Source: Candidatus Pacearchaeota archaeon
Lineage (GTDB): Archaea > Nanobdellota > Nanobdellia > Pacearchaeales > GW2011-AR1
Reading direction: 5' to 3'
DNA: 39,191 nucleotides
NCBI GenBank assembly: GCA_018303995.1
Contig: JAGVXB010000029.1
Location: 1-39,191, forward strand
This document shows positions 23,045-30,666 of the stretch, piece after piece; the first letter of the stretch is position 1; every line of letters starts with the position of its first letter. Under the pieces are notes generated by a model. That model was not told where the DNA came from. It was given only the letters and a program-made list of their open reading frames with translations, and searched no databases. Both the position numbers and the translations under genes were made by a program.

Positions 23045-23746
23045 TTACTCAACTAAAAGGAGTAAACACTCCTGAGGGTTTATAAAATGAACAAACAAAG
23101 ATCCAGAGGTTGAACTAGTAGGCAAATAATTTCCTGCGCCAACACGAATCATATTTGGATCGCCTAACCATCGAACCTCTCCAATAAATGTAAGTGTAGA
23201 GTTATCAAATATTCCAGAGAAAATTGCCTCTCCATCATAAGTTCCCATTGAGAAATTAAGGCTGGCAGAATCCCCAATTAATATTGGATAAAAACTTGAA
23301 TTAAGCGTCTGAGTTAATGTTTGTGTAATAAGCCTAAAATTATTATGTGATGGAGCATTAACATAAGGTTGAAGAGTGTCTATGCTTATATTATAAACAA
23401 GATGCCCACTAACCTCATTTCCATAAATAAAGTTAGCAGAATTTGGAACAACAGAAATCTCTATTCCATCACAACCCTTTAACTCCTCTCCAGACACCGC
23501 GAACACACAAACAATTTCTTGATTAACCTCAAGGGATATTTCTTGAATTGAAACTCCCTCATTAGAGGTTATATTAATGCCTGCAAGAAAATCAATCGTC
23601 TCTCCAACAGTATAAGATGTAGTCTTAAATTCATACAATCCTAAATTTAATGCACCCGCCATTCCTATGAAAACGAGCAACACAACAACAAATGCAATAA
23701 CTCCAAGACCTAGAGCCCCATTTAACTTTCCATATCTGCTCTTCAT
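23045..23746 (-). CDS. Surface protein B, paralogue of surface protein A
   Basis: A 233-aa secreted or anchored protein: N-terminal hydrophobic segment at about residues 13-33, then beta-rich domains with sequons (NSS, NFS, NST and NIS). It aligns with surface protein A along its length, including paired cysteines near residues 75-88, but lacks the Tyr-Gly loop and is about 40 residues shorter at the C-terminus. The end, HFINPQECLLLLVE, is unlike A's and includes an odd hydrophobic run. The C-terminus may therefore be truncated or rewritten by the rearrangement just downstream. It lies at the right flank of the glycan operon, mirroring A on the left. Confidence 0.75.
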   Translation of the reverse strand: MKSRYGKLNGALGLGVIAFVVVLLVFIGMAGALNLGLYEFKTTSYTVGETIDFLAGINITSNEGVSIQEISLEVNQEIVCVFAVSGEELKGCDGIEISVVPNSANFIYGNEVSGHLVYNISIDTLQPYVNAPSHNNFRLITQTLTQTLNSSFYPILIGDSASLNFSMGTYDGEAIFSGIFDNSTLTFIGEVRWLGDPNMIRVGAGNYLPTSSTSGSLFVHFINPQECLLLLVE

Positions 23747-23767
23747 ATTAACAAAACTATAATTTAA

Positions 23768-23780
23768 TTTATAAATATAT
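23768..23780 (-). promoter_or_regulatory. TATA box for surface protein B
   Basis: An A/T run (complement TATATTTATAAAT) is centred about 27 bp before the ATG at 23746. Confidence 0.5.
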
Positions 23781-23826
23781 GTGGTTAAAATGATATATAT
23801 AATTTCCTAGATTATAAAAATAAAAG

Positions 23827-23837
23827 ATTTATAAATT
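23827..23837 (+). promoter_or_regulatory. TATA box for 220-aa gene
   Basis: The sequence ATTTATAAATT is centred about 24 bp before the GTG at 23856. It supports a leaderless GTG start. Confidence 0.5.
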
Positions 23838-23855
23838 CCCTATTCGCATGTCGAT

Positions 23856-24518
23856 GTGAAAAAACAAACAAGATCTATTCTTGCTCGAATAGTTCCAGAA
23901 AACGATGGAATGTATGGCGTTTTTCGTCTTTCGGCGTCAGCACCACGCGCTAACCTAAGCAGTATTTGTGGAGAATTTAGAACAGACTCAACTTTCAAAG
24001 TATTGCAATTCCCATCAGCAGACAAATTGTTTTTTTACGGTCTTGAAAAAGACTTCAAACCAAATTTTAGAACTCGCTCAGAAGCAGATGCGGCTACAAA
24101 AGTATTATTTCCAACCCACTTAGAGGCACATTATAGTAAAAGAACTCCTCTTGAAGAAAGAAATGGAATCGGTTATGCAAAAATCTCTATTGAAGAAATG
24201 ACATTCGACGAAGATTGGCATAGTTTGGTCAGAAGCGTCTTAAATCATTATCAAAACACCATGGATGAAATTTTAAAAAAAAGAGAAATAGTTAGAGTGC
24301 CTGAAAAAGACACAATAGCCTACAAATCTATGCTCGGCCAATTTAAGAAATATCCCTCTTCATTAATTGATTTAGTATTAAAAAGCGGATTTTATTATTG
24401 GGCAAGAAGAGATGACACTCTCAACCTATGCATGGAACTTCAACCCTTACAAGGGGCAGTCTCACAAATTCCAGTAGGAAAACTTCCTTTGAATCCTAAA
24501 GCACTAAAAAGATCTTAG
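23856..24518 (+). CDS. Unrecognised 220-aa soluble protein with GTG start
   Basis: No family recognised. The protein is soluble, of mixed alpha/beta appearance, with no signal peptide or membrane helix. A basic region around residues 60-100 and two cysteines are present. The frame opens at a GTG (23856) placed at the leaderless distance from a TATA-like box. A nearby ATG at 23848 stops after three codons and is not the start. The gene faces sdo1 and stops 11 bp from it. It is at the right edge of the island that separates sdo1 from rrp4. Confidence 0.65.
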   Translation: MKKQTRSILARIVPENDGMYGVFRLSASAPRANLSSICGEFRTDSTFKVLQFPSADKLFFYGLEKDFKPNFRTRSEADAATKVLFPTHLEAHYSKRTPLEERNGIGYAKISIEEMTFDEDWHSLVRSVLNHYQNTMDEILKKREIVRVPEKDTIAYKSMLGQFKKYPSSLIDLVLKSGFYYWARRDDTLNLCMELQPLQGAVSQIPVGKLPLNPKALKRS

Positions 24519-24529
24519 TTTATGTAAAA

Positions 24530-25198
24530 CTACTTCATCTCTTGGCTAACAATTGCACCGTGAGTAACTGAATTCAACTTGTCATAAAAATCAATCTGTA
24601 ACCCAGAAGGAATATTCATGATAACTTGCAAATCTCCATTTGAAAGCCATTCTTCACTTTCCTTATAATCTTTTAACATTCCATAAACTTGAGCACTAAA
24701 TCTGGCAGGAATGGTAATCTTTATTTTCTTAGTTTCAACCTTAATTGGAATAACTGTCGCCAATTTGATAATTAAATCATTCATCTGCGCTTCAGCAGGC
24801 CTATTATCAAAACTAAAATGTACTTCATTTATTGCCTTTCTTATCCTATCGTCAGTATAAGGCCTACCGTGCTGATCAACTGCATTTCTAATAATTAAGT
24901 CGACTACTTGTTTAATGCGTTTCTCTCGCTCAGCATCTCTGAAATCTTGATCTTTTTGTATCTCACCTTTTTTCATAATTCTATCAGCTATTACATAAAT
25001 ATCAGATGTATCAAAAGCAGCCTCAAGCTCTGCCTTAGAACAAGTCATCCCTTTTCTAACGTCAGTATAAATTGCAGGAGAATTCAAAGCAGCAGAAACA
25101 TTTCCCTTTCCAGCACGCACTTTAAGAGCTTCATCCAAATCTACAGAAATCTCAAATTGCTTTCCCTTTACCTTAATGCGTGCTTCAACTTTTGCCAT
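24530..25198 (-). CDS. sdo1: Ribosome maturation protein Sdo1 (SBDS)
   Basis: SBDS homologues help release anti-association factors in late large-subunit maturation; archaeal copies also associate with RNA-processing genes. The N-terminal FYSH domain begins VEARIKVKGKQFEISVDLDEAL and includes a YTDVRKGMTCSKAELEAAF segment. The middle domain contains RDAEREKRIKQVVDLIIRNAVD with HGRPYTDDRIRKAINE. The C-terminal ferredoxin-like domain contains ATVIPIKVETKKIKITIPARFSAQVYG. At 222 aa it is full length. In many archaea it sits between psmA and rrp4; here psmA is still upstream, but rrp4 is 11.8 kb away. A decayed copy of its 3' end lies at 22942-23010. Confidence 0.96.
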   Translation of the reverse strand: MAKVEARIKVKGKQFEISVDLDEALKVRAGKGNVSAALNSPAIYTDVRKGMTCSKAELEAAFDTSDIYVIADRIMKKGEIQKDQDFRDAEREKRIKQVVDLIIRNAVDQHGRPYTDDRIRKAINEVHFSFDNRPAEAQMNDLIIKLATVIPIKVETKKIKITIPARFSAQVYGMLKDYKESEEWLSNGDLQVIMNIPSGLQIDFYDKLNSVTHGAIVSQEMK

Positions 25199-25220
25199 GT
25201 AATGATTTGATATATAGATT

Positions 25221-25228
25221 ATTTAAAG
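25221..25228 (-). promoter_or_regulatory. sdo1 TATA box
   Basis: The complement reads CTTTAAAT, centred 26 bp before the ATG at 25198. sdo1 therefore seems to be transcribed separately from psmA. Confidence 0.5.
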
Positions 25229-25247
25229 ATTTAGTTCTCATATCTAT

Positions 25248-25487
25248 CTAATTTTCTTGATGAATGTCTCTGCATACCATTGTTAAATCTTCAGCAGTAG
25301 TAAAAACCCCCAAATATCTAATTAATTCAGGTAATCTGCTCGTACGGATAAATCTTTTACGTCTCTCTGAAACATACAAGCCTTTTTCTCTAGCACCAGT
25401 TTCAATTGATTTATAACTTCTAGGATTTCCAATTACTTGAAGCCCTGCCCGAATATCATCTATTGTAAGCATATCCATTTTATCCAT
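25248..25487 (-). CDS. Unrecognised 79-aa protein, possibly winged-helix-like
   Basis: No family assigned. The small basic protein has the order helix (TIDDIRAGLQVI), turn with basic residues (GNPRSYKSIETGAREKG), strand (LYVSE) and basic RRKRFIRTSRLPELIRYLG. The fold order could be helix-turn-helix or winged-helix. The ATG at 25487 lies 25 bp from a TATA-like box; an in-frame TTG upstream and an ATG at 25478 are less well placed. The gene lies between psmA and sdo1, which are direct neighbours in many archaea. Confidence 0.65.
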   Translation of the reverse strand: MDKMDMLTIDDIRAGLQVIGNPRSYKSIETGAREKGLYVSERRKRFIRTSRLPELIRYLGVFTTAEDLTMVCRDIHQEN

Positions 25488-25507
25488 AAAATTCAAAAAT
25501 TATATGG

Positions 25508-25516
25508 CTTTTTAAG
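25508..25516 (-). promoter_or_regulatory. TATA box for 79-aa gene
   Basis: The complement reads CTTAAAAAG, 25 bp before the ATG at 25487. It decides that start. Confidence 0.45.
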
Positions 25517-25541
25517 GGTTGCTGAGTACTAAGATATTTTT

Positions 25542-25667
25542 CTAAGCGTGCAATTCAATGTGCTTTATTTCTTCCTCAATTGATACCATAGCTTTACGAA
25601 TTCTTGCTATATGTTCTTTATTGCTGTCTTCATGGGATTCATTCTGTTGTTCATTTATTTTATTCAT
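25542..25667 (-). CDS. Possible 41-aa charged protein
   Basis: A short frame from the ATG at 25665-25667 to a TAG at 25542-25544. It encodes a hydrophilic, helix-forming 41-residue peptide beginning MNKINEQQNESHEDSNKEH and ending EEEIKHIELHA. A TATA-like box (complement ATTATTATAGT, 25687-25697) is centred 25 bp before the ATG, the same geometry as other genes here. It fills an otherwise empty gap between psmA and the 79-aa gene. There is no homology evidence. Confidence 0.45.
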   Translation of the reverse strand: MNKINEQQNESHEDSNKEHIARIRKAMVSIEEEIKHIELHA

Positions 25668-25686
25668 AACTAAACTAGAGCATAAT

Positions 25687-25697
25687 ACTATAATAAT
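25687..25697 (-). promoter_or_regulatory. TATA box for 41-aa frame, within an imperfect inverted repeat
   Basis: The box lies in an A/T-rich imperfect inverted repeat (about 25687-25721), which could also act as the psmA terminator. Confidence 0.35.
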
Positions 25698-25733
25698 GTA
25701 TGCTGTATATTATTATACTACACTTTCTAAGAA

Positions 25734-26459
25734 TTATTTGGCATACTTCTTCAAATCTTCACCATGAACTCTAACTAACTTACCTTCTTTAAGTGAAATC
25801 ATTCCAACATCGAATCTAGAGACTTCAAAATTCTTTCCAAGAATTTCCTTAAATATTTTAATTACAAACTTAACTCCCTCATCCATAGTCATATCATCTT
25901 TGAATCCCTTTCGTAACTCTTCCTTAATTTGTTCATCATTCTCTCCAATAGAATTAGCCCTATATGCAAAAAAGTTTCCAGTAATATCTGACGTATATAG
26001 GTGAGGTCTATTTTTTGAAACTCCAGCAATCATTATTGAAACTCCATACGGACGTGAGCCTCCATATTGTGTGTATGCTTGCTTATTATCTGCAATCATC
26101 TGTATAACACTTATAGGATCTACAGGCGTTCCGTATGAGACTTTATGTTGCTGAGCAAGCAAACGAGCACGGTCAATCAAAACGCGGGCGTCAGAAGCAA
26201 TTCCGGCAGCAGTAGCCATAACATGATCATCAACTTCAAAAACTTTAACAGCAGATTCAGGAGCAATTAAGTTGTCACGAATACGCTTGTCTGCAACAAA
26301 TATAACGCCGTCCTTGCAAACCAATCCGACACTATTACTTCCAAGCTTTACAGTCTTCTCTGCGTACTCGACCTGAAGCAAATGTCCCTCAGGAGAAAAC
26401 ATAGTCGCAGCTCGGTCATATCCCATAGCTTGATGTTGCATTTCTGTTGGCATATCCAT
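25734..26459 (-). CDS. psmA: Proteasome alpha subunit
   Basis: Forms the outer heptameric rings of the 20S proteasome that gate substrate entry. The alpha-type N-terminal helix signature is present: GYDRAATMFSPEGHLLQVEYAEKTV, at about residues 13-37, with Tyr14 and Asp15 of the gate. GLVCKDGVIFVADKRI follows, with the full alpha core after it. At 241 aa the length is normal. The first ATG (26459) is used, but in-frame ATGs at residues 3, 7 and 12 are possible, since no strong TATA-like box marks the start. The gene belongs to the conserved rnp2-psmA-sdo1 order; its beta partner is at 37.2 kb. Confidence 0.97.
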   Translation of the reverse strand: MDMPTEMQHQAMGYDRAATMFSPEGHLLQVEYAEKTVKLGSNSVGLVCKDGVIFVADKRIRDNLIAPESAVKVFEVDDHVMATAAGIASDARVLIDRARLLAQQHKVSYGTPVDPISVIQMIADNKQAYTQYGGSRPYGVSIMIAGVSKNRPHLYTSDITGNFFAYRANSIGENDEQIKEELRKGFKDDMTMDEGVKFVIKIFKEILGKNFEVSRFDVGMISLKEGKLVRVHGEDLKKYAK

Positions 26460-26506
26460 AGTAGTAGTATTAGTAAACCTCTTAACACACGTCAGCAGAT
26501 ATTAGG

Positions 26507-26848
26507 CTATTTAAAATTTACCCTACTCCTTCCATGCTCCAATATGAGCTTATGAATCTGTCCCACAAGACAATTTTTAGGAAATCTAGGAAGAATATTA
26601 ATTCCACAAATTTCAGTTTCAGGATATAAAATATATTCAATGCCTAAACGAACAGAAGGGAAAAAATAAAAAATAGATTCAAATGGCTTTTTAACAATTT
26701 TAAATTCTTCAAAACTACTGCTTGGATTAATTCCTTGTTTTTGCAAAAAATCTCCCATATCAAGCAATACAAAATCTCTAAATACAATTTCTTCATAAGG
26801 ACCGACAGCACGACCTAAATAGACATTTATAGGTTCAAAAATGGACAT
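26507..26848 (-). CDS. Unrecognised 113-aa protein
   Basis: No family recognised. The protein is soluble with alternating strands and helices (IVFRDFVLLDMGDFL, ESIFYFFPSVRLGIEYIL) and ends in a basic RSRVNFK. Two cysteines are near residues 81 and 93. A TATA-like box is centred 27 bp before the ATG. It lies between rnp2 and psmA on the same strand. Confidence 0.62.
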   Translation of the reverse strand: MSIFEPINVYLGRAVGPYEEIVFRDFVLLDMGDFLQKQGINPSSSFEEFKIVKKPFESIFYFFPSVRLGIEYILYPETEICGINILPRFPKNCLVGQIHKLILEHGRSRVNFK

Positions 26849-26869
26849 AAATTAAATTTAAAATCTATG

Positions 26870-26880
26870 TTTATAATATT
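26870..26880 (-). promoter_or_regulatory. TATA box for 113-aa gene
   Basis: The complement reads AATATTATAAA, 27 bp before the ATG at 26848. Confidence 0.45.
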
Positions 26881-26895
26881 AATTATATTACAAAT

Positions 26896-27165
26896 TTATT
26901 TCTCCAAACCCTTCAAAGTCCCTGAAACTCTTAAAACTGTCAAATTATCTTTAGCCAAAGCCAAAGCCGCGCGAACATTAGTCAAAGCTTCTCTATTAAC
27001 GCAAACTACAACTTCGTCAGCGTGCTCAGAAACAAAAACCGGCGAGGCTTCAGCCCATCCAAGAACGCCGATATATTCTAGAATCGCCTTTTCAACAGAA
27101 CTACGCAATCCCTTAATCAATAAATATCTTTTACTGTCTCGCGCAGAGGATTTTAGAGCCAACAT
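26896..27165 (-). CDS. rnp2: RNase P protein component Rnp2 (Pop5)
   Basis: Rnp2 pairs with Rnp3 to support the catalytic domain of RNase P RNA in tRNA 5' processing. The 89-aa sequence shows the Pop5 pattern: RYLLIKG near residue 13, VEKAILEYIGVLGWAEASP at about 24-42, then VVVCVNREALTNVRAALALA and the closing VLRVSGTLKGL. It is slightly shorter than typical Pop5 (about 110-120 aa). It follows the protease gene with a 1-nt gap, implying one transcript. In other archaea it sits upstream of psmA, as here; rnp3 is not next to it. Confidence 0.88.
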   Translation of the reverse strand: MLALKSSARDSKRYLLIKGLRSSVEKAILEYIGVLGWAEASPVFVSEHADEVVVCVNREALTNVRAALALAKDNLTVLRVSGTLKGLEK

Positions 27166-27166
27166 A

Positions 27167-27988
27167 TCAAACTATTATCTCCATCTTAACAATCTCATTA
27201 GCTGTCTTTCGTAATGTATTACTCTCAAGCGCAAATCCCAAAGCTTCAGCGCCTCCAACTTTGAAATTAGCCATTCCTATAATCTTTCCATCTTTATTTA
27301 CAAGAGGACCACCAGAATTTCCGGGATTTAAAGTTACATCAGTTTGAATATATGCTTGAAGCCCGTTAGGTCCCTCTCTATGTAATGCAGAAACAATTCC
27401 TTCAGTTACTGTAAATGATAGCCCCAAAGGATTTCCAATAGCAATTACTTTTTCACCAATCACTACTTCATCAGAATCAGATAATTCAAACGCATCAAGC
27501 TCACCAGAAATTTTCAAAACCGCAATATCTGCATTAGCATCAGCACCAACAAGTTCGGCAACATATACTTCATTAGCATAAGTTTGAACTTGTATAGTAT
27601 TACTTCCTTCGATCACATGATTATTAGTGATAATATAACTTCCATCTGCAACAATAAAACCAGTTCCGGCAGACAAGTCGGTAGTTACAGTAACAACTTT
27701 TTTAATAGCCTCTTCAATAACAAGGGAAAAATCTTGTTGAGTCGACTTCAAAAATTCTATTTGATTTTCAAAATCAGTTCTCTGTTGAGACAAACTTCTA
27801 ACTATTTCCCCGATGCGATATTGATTCTCTTGTTTCAAAACATTTATCACCCCATCAGTTTCTTTTTCAAAATTCTGCTGTTGTGAGATTAATTTAGCAG
27901 ATTGAGAACTAATAAATGTAAATGAAATTAACTGAATAACTAATAAAAGAACGACAGCCCCATAAAGCACATTAATATGATGTTCCAT
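27167..27988 (-). CDS. Membrane-anchored HtrA/DegP-like serine protease without PDZ domain
   Basis: A trypsin-like protease, probably outside the membrane in surface-protein quality control. With the ATG at 27988, a TM helix (about residues 6-26) is followed by a coiled-coil-like stalk (30-85) and the protease domain. The catalytic triad is His124 (TNNHVIEG), Asp154 (NADIAVLKI) and Ser225 (PGNSGGPLV). At 273 aa it lacks the C-terminal PDZ domain of DegP. The longer frame from 28090 is rejected because the TATA-like box at 28008-28018 lies inside it, 25 bp before 27988. It is co-transcribed with rnp2, an odd functional pairing. Confidence 0.92.
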   Translation of the reverse strand: MEHHINVLYGAVVLLLVIQLISFTFISSQSAKLISQQQNFEKETDGVINVLKQENQYRIGEIVRSLSQQRTDFENQIEFLKSTQQDFSLVIEEAIKKVVTVTTDLSAGTGFIVADGSYIITNNHVIEGSNTIQVQTYANEVYVAELVGADANADIAVLKISGELDAFELSDSDEVVIGEKVIAIGNPLGLSFTVTEGIVSALHREGPNGLQAYIQTDVTLNPGNSGGPLVNKDGKIIGMANFKVGGAEALGFALESNTLRKTANEIVKMEIIV

Positions 27989-28007
27989 AACAGTGTTTGT
28001 ATTCTTT

Positions 28008-28018
28008 AATATATATAG
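28008..28018 (-). promoter_or_regulatory. htrA-rnp2 TATA box
   Basis: The complement reads CTATATATATT, 25 bp before the ATG at 27988. It decides the protease start. Confidence 0.55.
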
Positions 28019-28032
28019 CTTACTTATAGTCT

Positions 28033-28042
28033 TATTTATAAT
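28033..28042 (+). promoter_or_regulatory. TATA box for 83-aa gene
   Basis: The sequence is TATTTATAAT, centred 26-27 bp before the ATG at 28064. It is divergent from the protease promoter. Confidence 0.5.
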
Positions 28043-28063
28043 CTCATCTTGTTTTAACATATC

Positions 28064-28315
28064 ATGGATAAAAAAGATCCTGTAAGGCAAGTCCAGGAAG
28101 AAATTGTAGTTGGCATATCCGAAGACGGAAGACCTCCAGAATCAATAAGGTCTCTTTATGATTTGTCAAGACATGTTCCTAAAGATACACCCGCAGATCA
28201 ATTTGCAAGAGCAGTTGACGGCTTAGTTCAAGAAGGAGTGACTCCAATGAGGCAAACCCCTATATCTAAAGGTTATTACTTTGAACCAACTAGAGCAAGA
28301 GGAAAATATCTTTAA
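28064..28315 (+). CDS. Unrecognised 83-aa soluble protein
   Basis: No family recognised. The protein is hydrophilic, with a helical middle (DQFARAVDGLVQEG) and a basic C-terminus (EPTRARGKYL). It has no cysteines and no membrane helix. The start is supported by the leaderless promoter geometry. It lies between the divergent protease operon and the rnj locus. Confidence 0.6.
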   Translation: MDKKDPVRQVQEEIVVGISEDGRPPESIRSLYDLSRHVPKDTPADQFARAVDGLVQEGVTPMRQTPISKGYYFEPTRARGKYL

Positions 28316-28371
28316 TTTGTATTATTACATTCATATTTATAAAAATAGAGATTTAAGAACTACTCAGTTAT

Positions 28372-28381
28372 CTATATAAAC
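28372..28381 (+). promoter_or_regulatory. rnj TATA box
   Basis: The sequence CTATATAAAC is centred 26 bp before the ATG at 28402. The promoter looks intact although the gene is broken. Confidence 0.5.
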
Positions 28382-28401
28382 ATACTTAACAATATCAAAA
28401 T

Positions 28402-29659
28402 ATGGTGAAGATTCATGCAATAGGAGGTTTTAGCGAAGTTGGTAAAAACATGACTGCTGTCGAGTCAGGAGAGGACGTAACTCTATGTGATGCTGGCTTA
28501 TTCATACCAGCGTTAGTAGGCGTAAGTGAAAAAGAAAAAATACCTACTGAGCACGGAATGAGGGCAATAGGCGCACTTCCAAACGACCATTACATGGATG
28601 AAAATAAGTTACGCCATAAAGTTAAATCTATTTTAGTATCTCACGCTCATCTGGACCACGTTGGAGCAGTGCAATATTTAGCTCACAGATATAATGCGGG
28701 AGTATACGGAACCCCTTACACAATGGAAGTATTGAAAGCATTATTGCCTGAAAGAGAAAATCCAATTCCTAATAAATTACATACAGTAAAACCAAATGGA
28801 ATCACAACAGTGAATGGAAAAGAAAAATATAAAGTACAATGATTACAAATTAGATAACACTCCAGTCATAGGAGACAAACCAAATTACAAACGCCTAAAA
28901 GAACTATCCAAAATAGGAGTAAAAGCATTAATTGTAAATTGTCTTTATGCTCATTCAGAAAAGAAAACGCCATCAGAACAAGTAGCCAGAGACATGGTCC
29001 GAGACACTCTAATAAATACAGAAGATAGCAAATCTGGCTTAGTCGTAACGACATTTGCATCTCACATTGCAAGATTAAAATCCATAGTTGACTTCGGACA
29101 AAAACTAGATAGAAAAATCGTTTTTGTAGGCCGTAGTCTAGCAAAATACGTTTCAGCTGGAGAAGTCATAAATCAAGTTCCTTTCAAAAAAGATATTATA
29201 ATGGCAACATATAAGAGACAAGTCGAAAAATTCTTAAAACAAGCAAACGAAGACCGAAGTAAATATCTAATTGTATGCACAGGTCATCAGGGAGAAAAAG
29301 GCTCAATTTTAGATAGAATGGCTCGAGACCAGCTACCCTTTAAAATAAAAGAAAAAGATCATATAATATTTTCATCAAAAACAATTCCAGCTCCAGAAAC
29401 AATCGCAAGCAGAAGTGACTTACAAAACAGATTAAAGAAATTCAATCCAGTAATATTCGATAATCTTCACGTTTCAGGACACGGTTCAAGAGAAGATTTA
29501 ATGGAACTAATAAAATTAACAAATCCAGAAAATGTCATTCCTTCACATGGAGATCATGCAAAAACAATTCCGGGAATGCATGTTGCAGAAGAAATGGGAT
29601 ACAAAAAAGGTTATAATGTTCATTTACTTTCAAATGGTCAGTCAGTAACACTAGCATGA
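28402..29659 (+). pseudogene. rnj: RNase J (MBL/beta-CASP nuclease) broken by an internal deletion
   Basis: Frame one (28402-28842) encodes the MBL start, AIGGFSEVGKNMTAVE, and metal motif SHAHLDHVG. It then stops just after KEKYKVQ. A second frame resumes at 28835 with YNDYKLDNTPVIGDKPNY and runs through the beta-CASP and C-terminal motifs (VSGHGSREDL, IPSHGDH) to 29659. Together they give about 420 residues against the usual ~450. The piece that normally carries the third metal-binding histidine (a THS motif) is missing. TACAA at the junction could be a microhomology scar. Either the gene is dead, or the two halves reflect an assembly error. RNase J is a 5'-3' exoribonuclease. Confidence 0.85.
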
Positions 29660-30096
29660 GAGAAGATATACTTGGGATGTTAAAGAATGCAATTGAGCAC
29701 GGAGGCAATCCTGCAAGAGTAGCTCAATCTCTAATTAATTCAGGTTATCCAGCACAAGAAGTTCAGCAAGCCCTTACTTATATCACAAACGCAATACCTC
29801 AACAATCTTCTACTCAAGGCAATCCAAACTCTCAAGTAACTTCCCAGACAATAAATCAAAATCAACCGCAAACACAAGGAATGCCTTCAGTTCCAACTCC
29901 TCCAATTTCTCAAGTATCTCCACAAATTCAAACTCCTCCAGCCCCTCAATACATATTAAAACCGCTTCCTTCAACAAAATATAATCCTGGGGGAACAGGA
30001 AAACTCATATTCATGATTTTTATTTTATTGATTCTAGTAGGTTCACTAATTTCAGTAATAATATTTAAAGATAAAATATTAAATTGGATAAGCTAA
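29656..30096 (+). CDS. Tail-anchored protein with UBA-like N-terminus (146 aa)
   Basis: The N-terminal ~45 residues (ILGMLKNAIEHGGNPARVAQSLINSGYPAQEVQQALTYI) look like a UBA/CUE-type three-helix module. A Gln/Pro/Ser-rich linker (residues 48-105) and one C-terminal membrane helix (about 115-138) follow. The function is unknown; the design suggests a cytoplasmic binding domain on a flexible tether. It overlaps the rnj stop (ATGA) and is followed 9 bp later by the methyltransferase, so all three are probably one transcript. Confidence 0.75.
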   Translation: MREDILGMLKNAIEHGGNPARVAQSLINSGYPAQEVQQALTYITNAIPQQSSTQGNPNSQVTSQTINQNQPQTQGMPSVPTPPISQVSPQIQTPPAPQYILKPLPSTKYNPGGTGKLIFMIFILLILVGSLISVIIFKDKILNWIS

Positions 30097-30105
30097 TAAT
30101 TTGGT

Positions 30106-30645
30106 ATGAGTCTAGTATACGAACCCGCAGAAGATTCTTTTCTTTTTGAGAGTGTAATAGAAAAATATGCAAAAAACAAGTCTGTTTTAGATATGTGCAC
30201 AGGATCAGGAATTTTAGCAAAAAAAGCCCTGGAATCAGTGGCAAAATCAGTCACGGCAGTAGACATAAATAAAAGTGCCTTAGACTCAATAACTGACAAT
30301 AGGATAAAAAAAATACGCTCAAGCCTATTTCAAAAAGTAAAAGGTAAATTTGATTTAATATTATGCAATCCTCCGTATTTAGCAGAAGATAAATATGAAG
30401 ACGAAGAAAGCAAATTAGCAACCACAGGCGGAGAAGAAGGAGACGAATTAATTTTAAAATTCCTGGACCAAGTAAAAAAGCATCTGGAAAAAGATGGAAT
30501 TATACTTTTGCTAGTTTCCTCATTGACGCCAATGGATAAAATTAACAAATTATTGGAAAAAGAAAATCTAACCTCGAAAGTAATAGCAAGTAAAAAGATT
30601 TTCTTCGAAAACCTAGAAGTCTTAGAAATTAAACTAAAATTTTAA
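30106..30645 (+). CDS. HemK/Mtq2-like protein-glutamine methyltransferase
   Basis: A 179-aa SAM-dependent methyltransferase. VYEPAEDSFLF at the N-terminus and LILCNPPYL (the NPPY active-site motif, about residues 84-92) mark the HemK2/Mtq2 type. The SAM loop is LDMCTGSGIL (28-37) and the acidic strand end is VTAVDIN. Eukaryotic and archaeal members methylate the GGQ glutamine of release factor aRF1/eRF1, usually with Trm112 as partner; no trm112 is seen in this window. The length is normal. Other NPPY enzymes such as rRNA/DNA adenine methyltransferases are less likely given the N-terminus. Confidence 0.88.
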   Translation: MSLVYEPAEDSFLFESVIEKYAKNKSVLDMCTGSGILAKKALESVAKSVTAVDINKSALDSITDNRIKKIRSSLFQKVKGKFDLILCNPPYLAEDKYEDEESKLATTGGEEGDELILKFLDQVKKHLEKDGIILLLVSSLTPMDKINKLLEKENLTSKVIASKKIFFENLEVLEIKLKF

Positions 30646-30666
30646 ACAACAAATCCCATCGGTAAA

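Noticed and set aside
28814-28834. Separate start for the second half of RNase J
   Set aside because: The first seven codons are only the out-of-frame reading of the upstream half; no ribosome site is visible. It is better explained as one broken gene.
28834-28842. Programmed frameshift or translational bypass in rnj
   Set aside because: About 30 conserved codons are absent from the DNA itself, so no recoding event could restore them.
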